Source: Teredinibacter waterburyi
GTDB lineage: Bacteria > Pseudomonadota > Gammaproteobacteria > Pseudomonadales > Cellvibrionaceae
Assembly (NCBI RefSeq): GCF_001922985.1
Contig: NZ_MRUH01000010.1
Span: 32,649-96,648 of the forward strand
Reading direction: 5' to 3'
DNA length: 64,000 bases
The notes under the pieces were generated by a model. That model had not been told where the DNA came from, ran no database searches, and saw only the letters and a program-made list of their open reading frames with translations. The position numbers were made by a program, and so were the translations under genes. This document shows positions 16,126 through 26,311 of this stretch, in pieces. The first letter of the stretch is position 1, and each line of letters starts with the position of its first letter.

Positions 16126-18519
16126 TTAAAGGTCGTAGGAAATATTTAAATAGAGGGTACGACCTGGCCACGGATGGGCCACGTAAGAAATTTGATTTGT
16201 GATGTTGTCGACACCAAAACCTAGCGAAAAATTGCTGTCAAATTGATACTGGGTTTTAAGGCCCAATCGACTGTAACTATCCTGTGCACCATATACCCCG
16301 CTAATATTATCTTTGTTATCGGTACGACCGTAGCTATTGCCGCTGTACTGCCAAGTTGCGCTGAGATTCCATTTGTCAGTTAGATGATAGAGTGCCATTA
16401 GATTGCTGCGCCATTTCGGCATGCGCGGATAGGTGTTGCCAACGATAGACTGCGTTGGGTCAAAGTCATCTGTATTTTCAGCGGTAGAATTGTTAACGAT
16501 TTCGGAATGGGTATAGGTGAGGTTAAAACGCAGGTCTAATTGTTCACTGAGCACGCCGCGATTATTGACAATAAATTCCACGCCGTTAGTTTGTACTTCA
16601 TCGATTGGTACGAAGGTGCGGATCGAGGTGCCTGTCTGCGGACCTGTTTCGATGGTAGTCGTTTGTGACTCCAGAGTGTCTTTAACAACTTCGCTAAATA
16701 GATTGATGCGGGCGTAGCCGTGGTTAAGTTCGTAGTCGAACATCAAGTTGTGATGCAAGCCGTCTTCCGGTTTTAACTCTGGGTTAGCTTCGCTGATACT
16801 GTTGTAAGCACTATATTGACTGTAGAGCTCTTCAACGATTGGAAAACGATAGGCTTTGGCGAGCGAGTAGCGAACTGACCAGTTGCCGTTGCTATTGTAG
16901 CCAAGCGAAAATTTAGGAGAAAATTTACTTGTGTCAGTTTCGGGGGTAGAGACTAGGTCCAGCTCCGGCGTTGTTTGCTTATCGTCACTATAGTAGCCGT
17001 TATGACTTTTATATGACTCGTAGCGGCCGCCAATAGATAGGCTCCAATTTTCATCGATATCCCAGTTCGCTTGAATAAATACGGCTGAAATATTGGTTGA
17101 GCCGCCGTTGGCGCTTTCGAGTATCGTTTTTTCTGCCGCGGTGTAGTCATCTGATGCGTGGTTCTCTTGTTCTAATTCATAGGCTTCGTAACGTAAACCT
17201 GTAATAAGCTCTACTCCTGCCAGACCAAGTTCGCTCGCTTTTAATTTTATTTCGGCGGTATTCCAGCCTGAGCCCGCTAAGTCTTGTACGCTCCCTTGTA
17301 CGTTGTAACCCTCTGCGGCGGGGTTAGCCTGCGATGTCGCTGTGCGATCGCGAAGAATGGCGAAGCGACTAAGGTTGGTCTCAAGTTGTAAATTTTCGCT
17401 AAGCGGGCCTCTAACACGCAAGCCTAAGGATAAACTGTTGCGATTAAGTTCACTGGCGTTAAGACGGCTTTGGGGGATATTAATAGCGGTATCGTCTTGA
17501 ATAACATTTCCTGACCAAACGCGATTACCGTTGCTATCGCGCATGTAGGTATTGGCAGCGTCGCTTGCGGACAATCGGTCTTCATAGACGAGATTAAACA
17601 AACTGCTCCAATCACCTAAATCGTATCCCAGCTTAATTTTAAAGTTGTCGCTGGCGGTGTGAACAACTCCGGTATCGCCAAAATAAAGCCGCGGATTACC
17701 GCGTTCGTCAACATTGTGAACGCCGCCGGATACCACAGTTGCGGCTGTGGCCTCGTCGTTATTAAGGCTGCCACCGTAATAAAAAGTTTGCGGCTGACTT
17801 TCGCTATCTAAGTGGTTGTATGACAGATAGAGGCTAAATTTGTCGAACTTATTTCCGTAGGATAAAAAGCTGTTGTAGCCACCTACGGTATCGTCAAAAC
17901 CATAGGCATTAAAGGTTTGTGAATGCAGGGTCGCATCAAAATGAAATTCTTGTTTCTCTGGTGTGGCCGTTTCAATAAGTACCACTCCGCCCATAGCATT
18001 GCCACTGTATTCCGCGGAAAAAGGCCCGTAAACAACTTCTATTTGCGCAATTTCACTCGCCGAAACCATAGTCCAGCGCGGCGCGCCACTCCAACGCGAC
18101 TGCAGTAGATAGTGTAGTGGCACGCCATCGGCAAATACCATTGAGCGAGAAGTCTGAAACATATTCGAGCCACGCACGCCCATTGTGCCATTAGAGTCAC
18201 CGATAAAACGCCGCCGTATAACTAAGCTGGGTTCGAACTTAACAAGATCTTCTGTTGTCGCAACGTTGATCGCTGCCATCTCGGCGGGTGTGAGTAGACT
18301 GGTCGGCGATACATAGCCCGCGCTATTTCGCTCAACCGCTTTCCCCCAGACTTTAACCTCTTCCAGGTTGCTGGTTTCATTTTTTGACGCTGTTGCGTTT
18401 TTATTTGTAATGACTTGATCTGCGCTCGCTTGAGCACTGGAACTATGTTGTGAAAGCACGGCCGGGCTGAGCAGGCAGGTGGTGAACATAAGTACATTCA
18501 CACAGAAACGCGAATTCAT
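16126..18519 (-). CDS. TonB-dependent outer-membrane receptor
   Basis: A 797-residue outer-membrane receptor. A signal peptide occupies about residues 1-23 (MNSRFCVNVLMFTTCLLSPA). The plug domain is at about 60-185, with MGVRGSN, FADGVPLHY and IEVVYGPFSAEYSGNAMGGVV motifs, and a 22-strand beta-barrel follows. The barrel ends with the usual aromatic-rich strand and a terminal leucine (LYLNISYDL). It should import an iron chelate or similar ligand using TonB energy. The PepSY gene 18 bp downstream supports iron-siderophore uptake. The 226-bp upstream region shows no Fur box that I can defend. The ligand cannot be named from sequence. Confidence 0.9.
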   Translation of the reverse strand: MNSRFCVNVLMFTTCLLSPAVLSQHSSSAQASADQVITNKNATASKNETSNLEEVKVWGKAVERNSAGYVSPTSLLTPAEMAAINVATTEDLVKFEPSLVIRRRFIGDSNGTMGVRGSNMFQTSRSMVFADGVPLHYLLQSRWSGAPRWTMVSASEIAQIEVVYGPFSAEYSGNAMGGVVLIETATPEKQEFHFDATLHSQTFNAYGFDDTVGGYNSFLSYGNKFDKFSLYLSYNHLDSESQPQTFYYGGSLNNDEATAATVVSGGVHNVDERGNPRLYFGDTGVVHTASDNFKIKLGYDLGDWSSLFNLVYEDRLSASDAANTYMRDSNGNRVWSGNVIQDDTAINIPQSRLNASELNRNSLSLGLRVRGPLSENLQLETNLSRFAILRDRTATSQANPAAEGYNVQGSVQDLAGSGWNTAEIKLKASELGLAGVELITGLRYEAYELEQENHASDDYTAAEKTILESANGGSTNISAVFIQANWDIDENWSLSIGGRYESYKSHNGYYSDDKQTTPELDLVSTPETDTSKFSPKFSLGYNSNGNWSVRYSLAKAYRFPIVEELYSQYSAYNSISEANPELKPEDGLHHNLMFDYELNHGYARINLFSEVVKDTLESQTTTIETGPQTGTSIRTFVPIDEVQTNGVEFIVNNRGVLSEQLDLRFNLTYTHSEIVNNSTAENTDDFDPTQSIVGNTYPRMPKWRSNLMALYHLTDKWNLSATWQYSGNSYGRTDNKDNISGVYGAQDSYSRLGLKTQYQFDSNFSLGFGVDNITNQISYVAHPWPGRTLYLNISYDL

Positions 18520-18704
18520 AGTCTTAACCTTTTTATAGGTAGATAATTTTGAAATGCGTGACTGGAATAGTATTTAACTCGACACAATGAAACCACGCGT
18601 GGTGACTTATGTTAGCGAGACGAGGGCAACAAAGCACTGTGACATAATGTCGCAACTAGATTTGCTTCATTGAAGTTGGCTGAGGGAATAGGTGGGTTGG
18701 TCGA

Positions 18705-18738
18705 CGCGATAAACACTCTGTCTGCAGTGTTTATCGCG
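18705..18738 (-). terminator. Perfect 13-bp hairpin after the RND transporter gene
   Basis: Arms 18705-18717 (cgcgataaacact) and 18726-18738 pair without mismatch around an 8-nt loop. The hairpin starts 7 bp after the RND stop codon. No T tract follows on the minus strand, so it may act as a processing or stability element rather than a classical terminator. Confidence 0.55.
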
Positions 18739-18745
18739 TGAGGAT

Positions 18746-21700
18746 TTACGGAAGCTCTGGTTGCGCTGCTTTATTGTTGGGCTGGCGTTTGAATAGTGAT
18801 TTAACCCATAGCTTTAACTGAGCACCACCGTAATAGCCACAGGGCACTAAGAATAAAGTGACTATTGATGAAAACAGTACGCCGAAGGAAAGCGAAATTA
18901 CCATAGGCTTTAAGAATTGCGACTGCAAACTACGCTCGAACAAGATTGGCAGCAAGCCAATAAATGTTGTAAGCGAGGTTAGCACAATTGGACGAAACCG
19001 ATCGACGCCAGCGTTGAGTACCGCATCCAAGGTGGCTGCGCCACGGGCTTTTAATGTATTAATGCGCTCGAGTAAAACCAAGTTGTCATTTACAACAACG
19101 CCCGAGCAGGCGAGAAAGCCAAACCCGGAAAACAAGCTGAGGTTGGTATCGAACACCCAGTGACCAAGCACGGCGCCGACAAAACCGAAAGGTACCGCTA
19201 ACATTACCAGCAGTGGTTGTGAGAGCGAGCGAAACGCGATTGCAAATAAAGCCAACACGAGAATAAATATTTTTAAAAAGTTGCCGCCAAAGTTATCACC
19301 AAATTGTGCTTGTGTACGAAGGTTACCGTCAGTTGAAAGGTTGAAACCGGTATATTCTTTTCGCCACTGGTCTTGGTGCTGGGCCAACATTTCAGTGATA
19401 ATTTCGTTCGCGTTGGTACCTTCGCTAACTTCAGCGGTTAGGGTTATGTTGCGACGGCGGTCTACGCGTCGAATAGTACTAGCACCTGGAACAATTTTGA
19501 CTTCGGCGATGGCCGCGAGCGGTAACTCACGGCCATCGGTGGTGCGAATGCGAATAGTATCTAAGGTGTCTAGTGTTTGTCGTTCAGCCGCGTGGTAACG
19601 CAGCATTACACGTACGTCTTCTTTTGCGCGCGGAATACGCTGAATTTCGTCGCCGTAAAACCCTTGTCTTACCTGTCGGGCAATTTGTTCCAAGTTAATA
19701 CCTAGGGTTTCGGCATTAGGTTTTAGTTTTAATTCTACTTCGGTACGCGCTCCATCCAAGTTACTGCGAACATTGAACACGCCTGGATAGGCACCCAAAA
19801 CTTTACTAACATCGTTAACAGCCGCCTGTTGCTGCTCACGGTGATTGTCGAGCATATTTAGGTTGAGGGTGATGTCCGGACCATCGCCACCCATAGACGC
19901 GCTTAGCGAATAGCTTTTTGCCTCTGGCAGCGGACCGACGAGCTGACGCAAAACATCTGAAACTTCAGCGGTTGAAACGATACGATCTTCATCCTCGGTC
20001 AAGCCGACAAAAACCGTGGCGGATGTGCCATTTAAGTTCCGATTAACTTCGCGAATAAATGGTTTTCCTGCATTTTTCTCCAGTAAAGATTTGTCTTCTG
20101 AAAGAAGATCGATTTTATCGCGAATGTACTGCGCTGTTTTCTGCGTGGTCGAAAATGGTGTGCCATCGGCAAAGCTAATATTCACCATAATCATGGGCTG
20201 TGGCACATTCGGGAAAAAGCTCATTCTAATCCAGCCGCTGGAAACCACGGTGACGGCGATAGCAAACATAAAGAAGAATGCAATAAAAGTGCTGCCCTTA
20301 TGAGTTAGCAGTGTGCGTAAAAGTGGTAGATAGGTATTGTGTGCAAAGTCTTCCATGTGGCTGGAAAACCATAGACGTATTGCGGCAAGGCGTTGCAGCA
20401 GGTAAAAACGGCTAGGCTGCTCTGGTTTCATATGAGACAAATGCGATGGGAGTATAAGCAGTGATTCAACCAGTGAAAAAACTAAACAAAGCAATACCAC
20501 ATAAAAAATTGAGCGGGTAAAAATCAATACTTCTGAGGGGACATCAATCATGGGTAAGAAAAACATCACCGTGCTCATAACGGCGAGGAACACCGGTTGC
20601 AATACCGAGATAGTACCGGTGGAGGCTGCAAGGTGGGCGGGTTCGCCGCGCTGTTGGTGACGGTAAATGCTTTCGCCAATAATAATGGCATCGTCGACAA
20701 CGATACCTAGCACCATAAGAAAAGCAAACATCGACAACATATTAATAGAAACATCGAGCAGCGGAAGTAACCAAATAGCACCGGCGAAGGTGGTTGCAAT
20801 TCCCGCGACCACCCAAAAGGCGAGCAGAGGGCGCAAGAACAGCATTAAAATGATAAAGACTAAAACTAAACCACCAAGGGCATTATCTTTTAACAGGTTA
20901 AAGCGGCTGTCGAAAATAGAGCGGGATTCAAAATTAATTTTTATTTCCAAACCTTCGGGTAGCTGAGTGCGCAGGTTTTCGATATAGGCGCGAGCATTAG
21001 CTGTGCCCTCGAATAGTAGCGGATCGTCGCTCATTTTGACTTCCATGTTTAGGCCGGGTTTGCCATTCATGCTGAAGTCGACATCCTGTTCGGAAAAGCC
21101 ATCATTGATAATGGCAACGTCGCTTAATAACAACTGGCCACCATCGCGACTGCTGCGCACTACAATGTTTTCAAAATCGCTGTAGTTAAATGCTTGCGCA
21201 CGGGTTTGAATTTGAATGTCGCCGTCTTTCGTTTTTAGTGATCCGGCGGGAACACTGAGTGACGACTGGCGGATAGCGCTGGCAACTTCATCGAAACTGA
21301 GGTTGTAACGGCGTAAGTTTTGCTCGGATATTTCGATACTGACTTCGTCGTTTTTTAGGCCGGTAAGTACTACTTCAGAAACGCCTTCGAGCAACGACAT
21401 TTCATCGCGAATTTGATAGGCGATATCTTTTAGAACTCGGCGGTCGGTATCACCGTAGAGCGCGACCCACATTAAAAACTGTCGTTGTACAATTTGTCGA
21501 ATAACGGGGCGCTCGGCAGCGGTTGGAAAGGTGTTAATTGCATCGACTCGGCCTTTCACATCGCTAAGCAGTTCACGTACATCAAAGCCTTCGGTAACAT
21601 TTACCGAGACATTTCCGTAGCCTTCGCTCGATTGCGAGGTGATTTGGAATACGCCTGGGAGGTCTGCAATAGCTTCTTCTATGCGCACCACTATTTGCTG

Positions 21701-21883
21701 TTCTACCTCGCTCGATGCAGCCCCTGGGTAGGCCATAGAAATATTAACAACGTTGGCTTCAAACGCCGGAAATGTTTCTTTTTTAACTGTGCTAGACGAG
21801 ACGTACCCGCCTAACAGCATTGCGATCATCAGTAGATTGGCCGCAATGGGGTTGCCCACAAACCATTTGATTAGTCCATTCAT
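18746..21883 (-). CDS. RND efflux transporter permease (AcrB/HAE1-like)
   Basis: A 1045-residue inner-membrane resistance-nodulation-division pump that exports drugs or other toxic compounds using the proton gradient. It shows the family pattern of a first helix at 10-30, a large periplasmic loop, six helices (about 335-490), a second loop and six closing helices. The proton-relay motif in helix 4 is GIVVDDAIIIGESIYRHQQRG, with two adjacent Asp. In relation to the periplasmic adaptor encoded just upstream, the start lies 15 bp after that gene's stop, so the two form an operon. Sequence is closer to the general HAE1/VexF-type pumps than to CzcA-type metal pumps; substrate is unknown. No outer-membrane TolC-type partner is encoded nearby. 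Confidence 0.92.
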   Translation of the reverse strand: MNGLIKWFVGNPIAANLLMIAMLLGGYVSSSTVKKETFPAFEANVVNISMAYPGAASSEVEQQIVVRIEEAIADLPGVFQITSQSSEGYGNVSVNVTEGFDVRELLSDVKGRVDAINTFPTAAERPVIRQIVQRQFLMWVALYGDTDRRVLKDIAYQIRDEMSLLEGVSEVVLTGLKNDEVSIEISEQNLRRYNLSFDEVASAIRQSSLSVPAGSLKTKDGDIQIQTRAQAFNYSDFENIVVRSSRDGGQLLLSDVAIINDGFSEQDVDFSMNGKPGLNMEVKMSDDPLLFEGTANARAYIENLRTQLPEGLEIKINFESRSIFDSRFNLLKDNALGGLVLVFIILMLFLRPLLAFWVVAGIATTFAGAIWLLPLLDVSINMLSMFAFLMVLGIVVDDAIIIGESIYRHQQRGEPAHLAASTGTISVLQPVFLAVMSTVMFFLPMIDVPSEVLIFTRSIFYVVLLCLVFSLVESLLILPSHLSHMKPEQPSRFYLLQRLAAIRLWFSSHMEDFAHNTYLPLLRTLLTHKGSTFIAFFFMFAIAVTVVSSGWIRMSFFPNVPQPMIMVNISFADGTPFSTTQKTAQYIRDKIDLLSEDKSLLEKNAGKPFIREVNRNLNGTSATVFVGLTEDEDRIVSTAEVSDVLRQLVGPLPEAKSYSLSASMGGDGPDITLNLNMLDNHREQQQAAVNDVSKVLGAYPGVFNVRSNLDGARTEVELKLKPNAETLGINLEQIARQVRQGFYGDEIQRIPRAKEDVRVMLRYHAAERQTLDTLDTIRIRTTDGRELPLAAIAEVKIVPGASTIRRVDRRRNITLTAEVSEGTNANEIITEMLAQHQDQWRKEYTGFNLSTDGNLRTQAQFGDNFGGNFLKIFILVLALFAIAFRSLSQPLLVMLAVPFGFVGAVLGHWVFDTNLSLFSGFGFLACSGVVVNDNLVLLERINTLKARGAATLDAVLNAGVDRFRPIVLTSLTTFIGLLPILFERSLQSQFLKPMVISLSFGVLFSSIVTLFLVPCGYYGGAQLKLWVKSLFKRQPNNKAAQPELP

Positions 21884-21898
21884 CTTATTCTGCCCTTC

Positions 21899-23155
21899 CT
21901 ATGGTTGCTGGTTGGCCGCGCGGTTTGAATTTTGGCGTGCTTCGGTTAGTACTTCGGTCTGCGCTATGGGAAGTGGTTCGGCGTTTTCGTCGAGAATGGG
22001 CTCAACTATTGTTCCGTTGGGGGTGAGCGATTGCTTTTCGAGTGCGATTAAGGTGTTTTCTGGGATTGCCGCTTTTAGCCAAACGTGAGTTTCGTCTTTT
22101 TGTAAAACGTTAACCAGCTGTTCGGTGACTTTGTTATCCGCGTCGAGGCTAAGAATTTTATCGCGTTGATAAAGTGCTTCACGCGGCAACATGACGACAT
22201 CGTCTAGGGCCTTGCCTTCAATAACGGCTTCGACAAATAAGCCGGGTAAAAGCGGGGCAATACTCGCTTGCTTTTCGTCTGCATTACCGTAGGGGTTCGC
22301 CACTTCTACAACAATGTAATAAAGGCGAGAATTTGCATCAACAAATGCCTCGGTTCTGGCGAGTTCTCCGCGCCATTCCTGTTGTTTGCCGGCAACGCTA
22401 CCGCGAATGATTACGTTGGGTAGTGGGCTGTTAATATCGGCTTGCGGTAGCAAAGGTAAATCGACCAATGCCGCTTGGCGCTCGGTTAAGGCAAGACGAA
22501 CTTGCAGTGCGGTGGAATCGTAAACAGTGGCGACACGCGTGTTGGTGGTGACATATTGGCCGAGGTTTGCGTAGGTTTGTTTAACTCTGCCGGTGAAGGG
22601 CACGGTAATTTTAGTGCGCTCAAGATTTAATTCGGCCATGGTCAAGTCGCCCTGCGCCGCGTCTAAATTTGCTTGGGCTGCTGCGAGCTGAGGTCTGCGC
22701 AAAAATAAGTCGTTGGCGTTACTGTTGCCTAAGTCTCGCCATTCTCTCTTTGCCTGTCGGGCTTGGCCTTGCTCTTCAGCTAAGCGACGTTGCGCTTCGG
22801 CTAGCTTTGCTTTGGCTGTGAGCAGGGCAACTTGGTAGTCGCGATCATCGATTTGAATTAGCGTTTCATCCGCACCAAAAAAGCCACCGTCAGCAAATGC
22901 GGGTTCAACATGGATAATGCGCCCGGAAACCTGAGCAACCAAGTCAATTTCACGAATCGGCGTTACCGTACCATGAGCAGTTACGGCGAGATTTACGGTT
23001 TGGTATTCGGCTGAAGTAACAGCCACTTTAACCAAGGCGGGTGTTTGATCAATTGCGTCGGGACTGGGTTTGGGTTTGGCTACCACCAGTAGAGAAACAA
23101 TGGCGACACCGGCGCCTATTAGGCTGATGGGTAAGATATATTTTTTTTTGCTCAT
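21899..23155 (-). CDS. RND efflux periplasmic adaptor (membrane fusion protein)
   Basis: A 418-residue HlyD/AcrA-type adaptor that connects the RND pump to an outer-membrane channel. An uncleaved helix or signal anchor is at about 5-25 (ILPISLIGAGVAIVSLLVVA). Next come the biotinyl-lipoyl half motifs (VSGRIIHVEPAFADGGFFGADETLIQID), an alpha-helical hairpin at about 110-165, a second lipoyl half (TKITVPFTGRVKQTYANLGQYV) and the beta-barrel domain. The start has a GGAG Shine-Dalgarno 8 bases upstream. It is the first gene of the efflux operon. Confidence 0.92.
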   Translation of the reverse strand: MSKKKYILPISLIGAGVAIVSLLVVAKPKPSPDAIDQTPALVKVAVTSAEYQTVNLAVTAHGTVTPIREIDLVAQVSGRIIHVEPAFADGGFFGADETLIQIDDRDYQVALLTAKAKLAEAQRRLAEEQGQARQAKREWRDLGNSNANDLFLRRPQLAAAQANLDAAQGDLTMAELNLERTKITVPFTGRVKQTYANLGQYVTTNTRVATVYDSTALQVRLALTERQAALVDLPLLPQADINSPLPNVIIRGSVAGKQQEWRGELARTEAFVDANSRLYYIVVEVANPYGNADEKQASIAPLLPGLFVEAVIEGKALDDVVMLPREALYQRDKILSLDADNKVTEQLVNVLQKDETHVWLKAAIPENTLIALEKQSLTPNGTIVEPILDENAEPLPIAQTEVLTEARQNSNRAANQQP

Positions 23156-23398
23156 GAAAGCACTCCGTTACTTAGCTGAATAATCCTTGCCGCGTTTAGC
23201 GTATTTGGAGCTTTACCTCAACGTGCTAAGCGGTGCGGTGGGGGTAGTTGCACGAATGCAAGTCGCCGGTTTTTTTCGGAGTATACAGCAGTGATAAGTA
23301 ATGGAAAGTAAACCATCTTGAGACTATGGCGCGATGCTGGAAGCCCGCGTTCGAATTGGGTTTGCTAGCCGAGAATACAAGAGCTGAATTAGGCTGAG

Positions 23399-23815
23399 TT
23401 AGTGCGAGCCGTTGCAGGTTAGTTTGCTTGCTTGGAACACCACTTCAGCACGCAGTGCACCGTGCTCGCTTGATTCGTCTACCAACATTGGCAGTGTGCG
23501 TGCTAGGCCCTGCATAATTGTAGATATGTCGAGTTTCAAGGCCTGTGCAAACTGTGAGATAGGGGCGTTGCCTAGTATCCCCAAAAGTTGTGAAGGCATA
23601 ATTCGAGCGTTATCGCTGTTACCTAACCACGTGGCAACCACAAGCCCGAGGCCTTCTTGATTAAGCCGCGTTAAAAATAATTTTAAGTCGATATCATACC
23701 CATTATTTGGCAATAGCGAGGTAAGTTCGGAAGCTACTAAGGTGTGGTCTAACCCCTTTGCTTTTGGGCCAATTGTGCTTAGAAACAAAGAGGCGCAACG
23801 CGCTGCAATGCTCAT
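23399..23815 (-). CDS. YidB-like DUF937 protein
   Basis: A 138-residue protein of the DUF937/YidB family, whose function is not established. The family pattern is a hydrophobic N-terminal helix, a Gly-rich middle and the motif VATWLGNSDNARIMPSQLLGILG, followed by a helical tail (ISQFAQALKLDISTIMQGLARTLPMLVDESS). A second member in this window (36424-36846) aligns over most of its length: SWLGDGGNSAFSPSDVLGLLG and VKGFAQSLGLDQDAATGGLAQMIPDLIDSNS. No signal peptide is seen. Shine-Dalgarno AAGGAA precedes the start. The gene lies alone downstream of the GH9 cellulase gene on the same strand, separated by 326 bp with a terminator, so it is probably an independent unit. Confidence 0.8.
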   Translation of the reverse strand: MSIAARCASLFLSTIGPKAKGLDHTLVASELTSLLPNNGYDIDLKLFLTRLNQEGLGLVVATWLGNSDNARIMPSQLLGILGNAPISQFAQALKLDISTIMQGLARTLPMLVDESSEHGALRAEVVFQASKLTCNGSH

Positions 23816-24141
23816 ACGATTTTCCTTAATTTAAAAGATGTGGTGAAACTACTTAGTGATCAGTTATTACACAATCCACTTTATCAGGTGCTGTGCAATA
23901 GCGTTGTAAAATGATGAAAAATCTTCGCATGGGGGGCTAACGCAGGTGCGATAAATTGGCACACTAGGCGTCCTAATCCGTATGGCTAGACGTTCGAGGT
24001 AAACGCTATTTAGGCGTCCCGTTGCTAGGGGTGAAATAGGACGCAATGGGGGCGGGCGCCGTGAGATAGGCCCAATAAAGCTGATAGCGTGTTGTTGAAA
24101 ACGGGTAAAACCGCGCTGGCTTTACCCGTAACATTGGTGAG
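23816..24141. other. Intergenic region, 326 bp
   Basis: This holds the GH9 terminator hairpin near its right end and the promoter region of the YidB-like gene, with an AAGGAA ribosome site beside 23815. I see no further gene or repeat in it. Confidence 0.5.
24101..24129 (-). terminator. Intrinsic terminator after the GH9 gene
   Basis: Arms acgggtaaa (24101-24109) and tttacccgt (24121-24129) form a 9-bp perfect stem. On the minus strand the stem ends in a short T run (gtttt) and lies 13 bp past the GH9 stop codon. Confidence 0.7.
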
Positions 24142-26055
24142 CTATTGGTTGTAGTGTGCTGCGGCAAGAATTTTCGGTGCAACTTCGGTAGCAAAGTAGG
24201 CTACTGGCACTAACGCTGCGTTAGCATCAATGGCAATTTCTCGAGACGACCAACCGGTGCCAGTAAGGGCGAACATTTTCATACCCGGCATGGAGCCAAA
24301 CGCAGGCATAAAGGGATCGTTAGCGTTGGTCCAGTTATTGGCGCCGAGTACCATTTTTCCATTTTCGGTATCGGCAACTAGGCCATCGTGGGTGCGCGTT
24401 ACCGCATGCTCAATGTGCGGGTAGTCGTCGCTGGTGTACATCGCTAGAGCAACGGCATTGGTGCCAGAAATTTGGTCCAGGACCCGCAGCACCGCGTTGG
24501 TGTAGGCGGCGGCCAACTTAAACTTGTTCTGAGCGAATGCGAGTTCTGCTGCGGCCATTACGATACGGGCGTCGTTGAGCTGCATGCGGTTCGATCCCCA
24601 ACGAAAGTTGGTATCTATGTCATCTTTGTCGCCGGTCTTCCATTCATCTGATTTGACGTCGAAGGTAACGCCTGGGTAACCGACCTTTTGGTAATCGCGA
24701 ACGTTGTCAGCGTAAGCGAAAACGGCCTGTTCGGCGCCGGTTAAGTCCATTCCGGCGGGACGATTACTGAGCAGCGATAGCGTGGCTTCCGTGGAAACGG
24801 CACCAAAAAAGAATTTATCCACACGCAGGTGATGCGGGTGAGTCTCCACCTGTTGCTGCAGTACTTGCTTGTCGGCTTTTAGGCCTAGTTTGTCGGCGGC
24901 GATATACAGTTCCACTAGTGCTGCGTAGTGATCGTCATTCAAGTTGTTGTCTTTCGGGTCGGCGCTGCCGCTGGCGCAGGGGTCTCGGTGAGAGCGCGGG
25001 TCACGCCACAAGCCATAGTTGTCATTGTTGGGGTAATAACCGCCTTCGCCACCAAAAGCTGTCCAATCGAGGCAAACTGGGTCTTGTTTTTCGGCATTGC
25101 GCAAAGCGGTTTTAGCGAGTTGATAATGCTTTTGTTGTTCGTCGTGGTTACCAAAGTTGGCGTGCAAGCGCGCCATCGCCGCTAGGGTACGAGCAACCGC
25201 ATAGGTGGCTTTGGTTTCTGGTAGAGATATACATGGGCCGCTATCGCCCGCAGCGCCGGGGCAGCGGCCCCAAGTGGTGTTCGAAAAGGTTGCAAACTTT
25301 GCTACGGCGAGGGTTTCACCAGGGAAGATCGTTTTTTCCATGGCGCGGCTAAAATAGCGTAGCTCGTTATACACAGTTGCCATTCCTAAGCTATTACGGC
25401 TGTAGTAAGTGTTTACTTCTGGGTAGGTTTCTAGGAGGTTGATCAGGCTCCATTGTGCTTCTGCGGCGTTGACCGTGTAGTAGCCTTGGTCGCCGGCATC
25501 GGCAATAAAGTCGAGGGTTACGCTATGTGTGGACCAGTTGTTTACGGCGCGGTCAAACTTATCGCCAGCGCGGCGATGGTCTTTAAAGTAGTCAAAAAAT
25601 TCGTATTTCAATTGGCCGTAGGGGTCGTTGCTAATACTAAAGCTCGGTGAGGTTTTGCCGTCTATTCGCAGGCTATAGTTGTCACCTTCAATTTGATATC
25701 GGCTGAAGTCGATTAGGAAAAAGCTATCGCCAGACGCGTAGTCGCCGACGCGCCGGTCGCGACTTTTACCCTTGGCGACAACCTTGCCGGTATTGTTGAG
25801 TAGCTGCCATTTTTTTGCACCTTTATCCGCGCTTAAGTAGACCGCTATTTTTTCTTGTTGTGGCAGGTATCCAGCGTAGTTGATGCGGAATAGGTTGTTG
25901 ATTTGGCTGCCGTCGTCCCGTGGGTCAAGTGGCTTTTCGTTTTCGGCGTAGGCTCCGAAGGCACATACAAAAAGGCCTAGTGAGCAGGTGGCGGCTATGG
26001 CGGCAACAAAGTTTAGGGAAAACAAGCGTTGCAAGTGGGCAAAGGGGTTAAGCAT
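24142..26055 (-). CDS. GH9 cellulase (endo- or exoglucanase), secreted
   Basis: A 637-residue glycoside hydrolase family 9 enzyme that cleaves beta-1,4-glucan by inversion. It has a hydrophobic signal segment at about 15-37, then an immunoglobulin-like cellulase N-terminal domain (about 53-145, RINYAGYLP to SPSFSISNDPYGQ). The (alpha/alpha)6 barrel follows. The catalytic base region is DAGDQG with Asp186 and Asp189, and the general acid is Glu606 in SREIAIDANAAL. RWGSNRM and the LGANN region also fit the family. No CBM is attached, unlike many secreted cellulases in this group. The Ig-GH9 layout often belongs to enzymes that act on cello-oligosaccharides or soluble glucans, so a periplasmic or surface role is plausible. 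It is transcribed alone. Confidence 0.92.
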   Translation of the reverse strand: MLNPFAHLQRLFSLNFVAAIAATCSLGLFVCAFGAYAENEKPLDPRDDGSQINNLFRINYAGYLPQQEKIAVYLSADKGAKKWQLLNNTGKVVAKGKSRDRRVGDYASGDSFFLIDFSRYQIEGDNYSLRIDGKTSPSFSISNDPYGQLKYEFFDYFKDHRRAGDKFDRAVNNWSTHSVTLDFIADAGDQGYYTVNAAEAQWSLINLLETYPEVNTYYSRNSLGMATVYNELRYFSRAMEKTIFPGETLAVAKFATFSNTTWGRCPGAAGDSGPCISLPETKATYAVARTLAAMARLHANFGNHDEQQKHYQLAKTALRNAEKQDPVCLDWTAFGGEGGYYPNNDNYGLWRDPRSHRDPCASGSADPKDNNLNDDHYAALVELYIAADKLGLKADKQVLQQQVETHPHHLRVDKFFFGAVSTEATLSLLSNRPAGMDLTGAEQAVFAYADNVRDYQKVGYPGVTFDVKSDEWKTGDKDDIDTNFRWGSNRMQLNDARIVMAAAELAFAQNKFKLAAAYTNAVLRVLDQISGTNAVALAMYTSDDYPHIEHAVTRTHDGLVADTENGKMVLGANNWTNANDPFMPAFGSMPGMKMFALTGTGWSSREIAIDANAALVPVAYFATEVAPKILAAAHYNQ

Positions 26056-26311
26056 AGAGGTGAGCCTTTCAATTAAGGGTTATCACGTTATTGTCATTAT
26101 CGTGTCTAGGTTTATCGGGTAAGTATAGTGAATGACATGTGTGGCGGCGGTAAATAGAGATAGTTTTTGGTGATTTTTATAGTACTTCTGAGTAATATCC
26201 GCCGCACTCTGCGGTTGTGGTAGCGTTTGCTTTACTCCGCTTGGTTTCATATTTCACCCTATTTGGGTAAGGTCCAGCCTCTTCGCGGGCACCCGTCATT
26301 CGAGATATTTT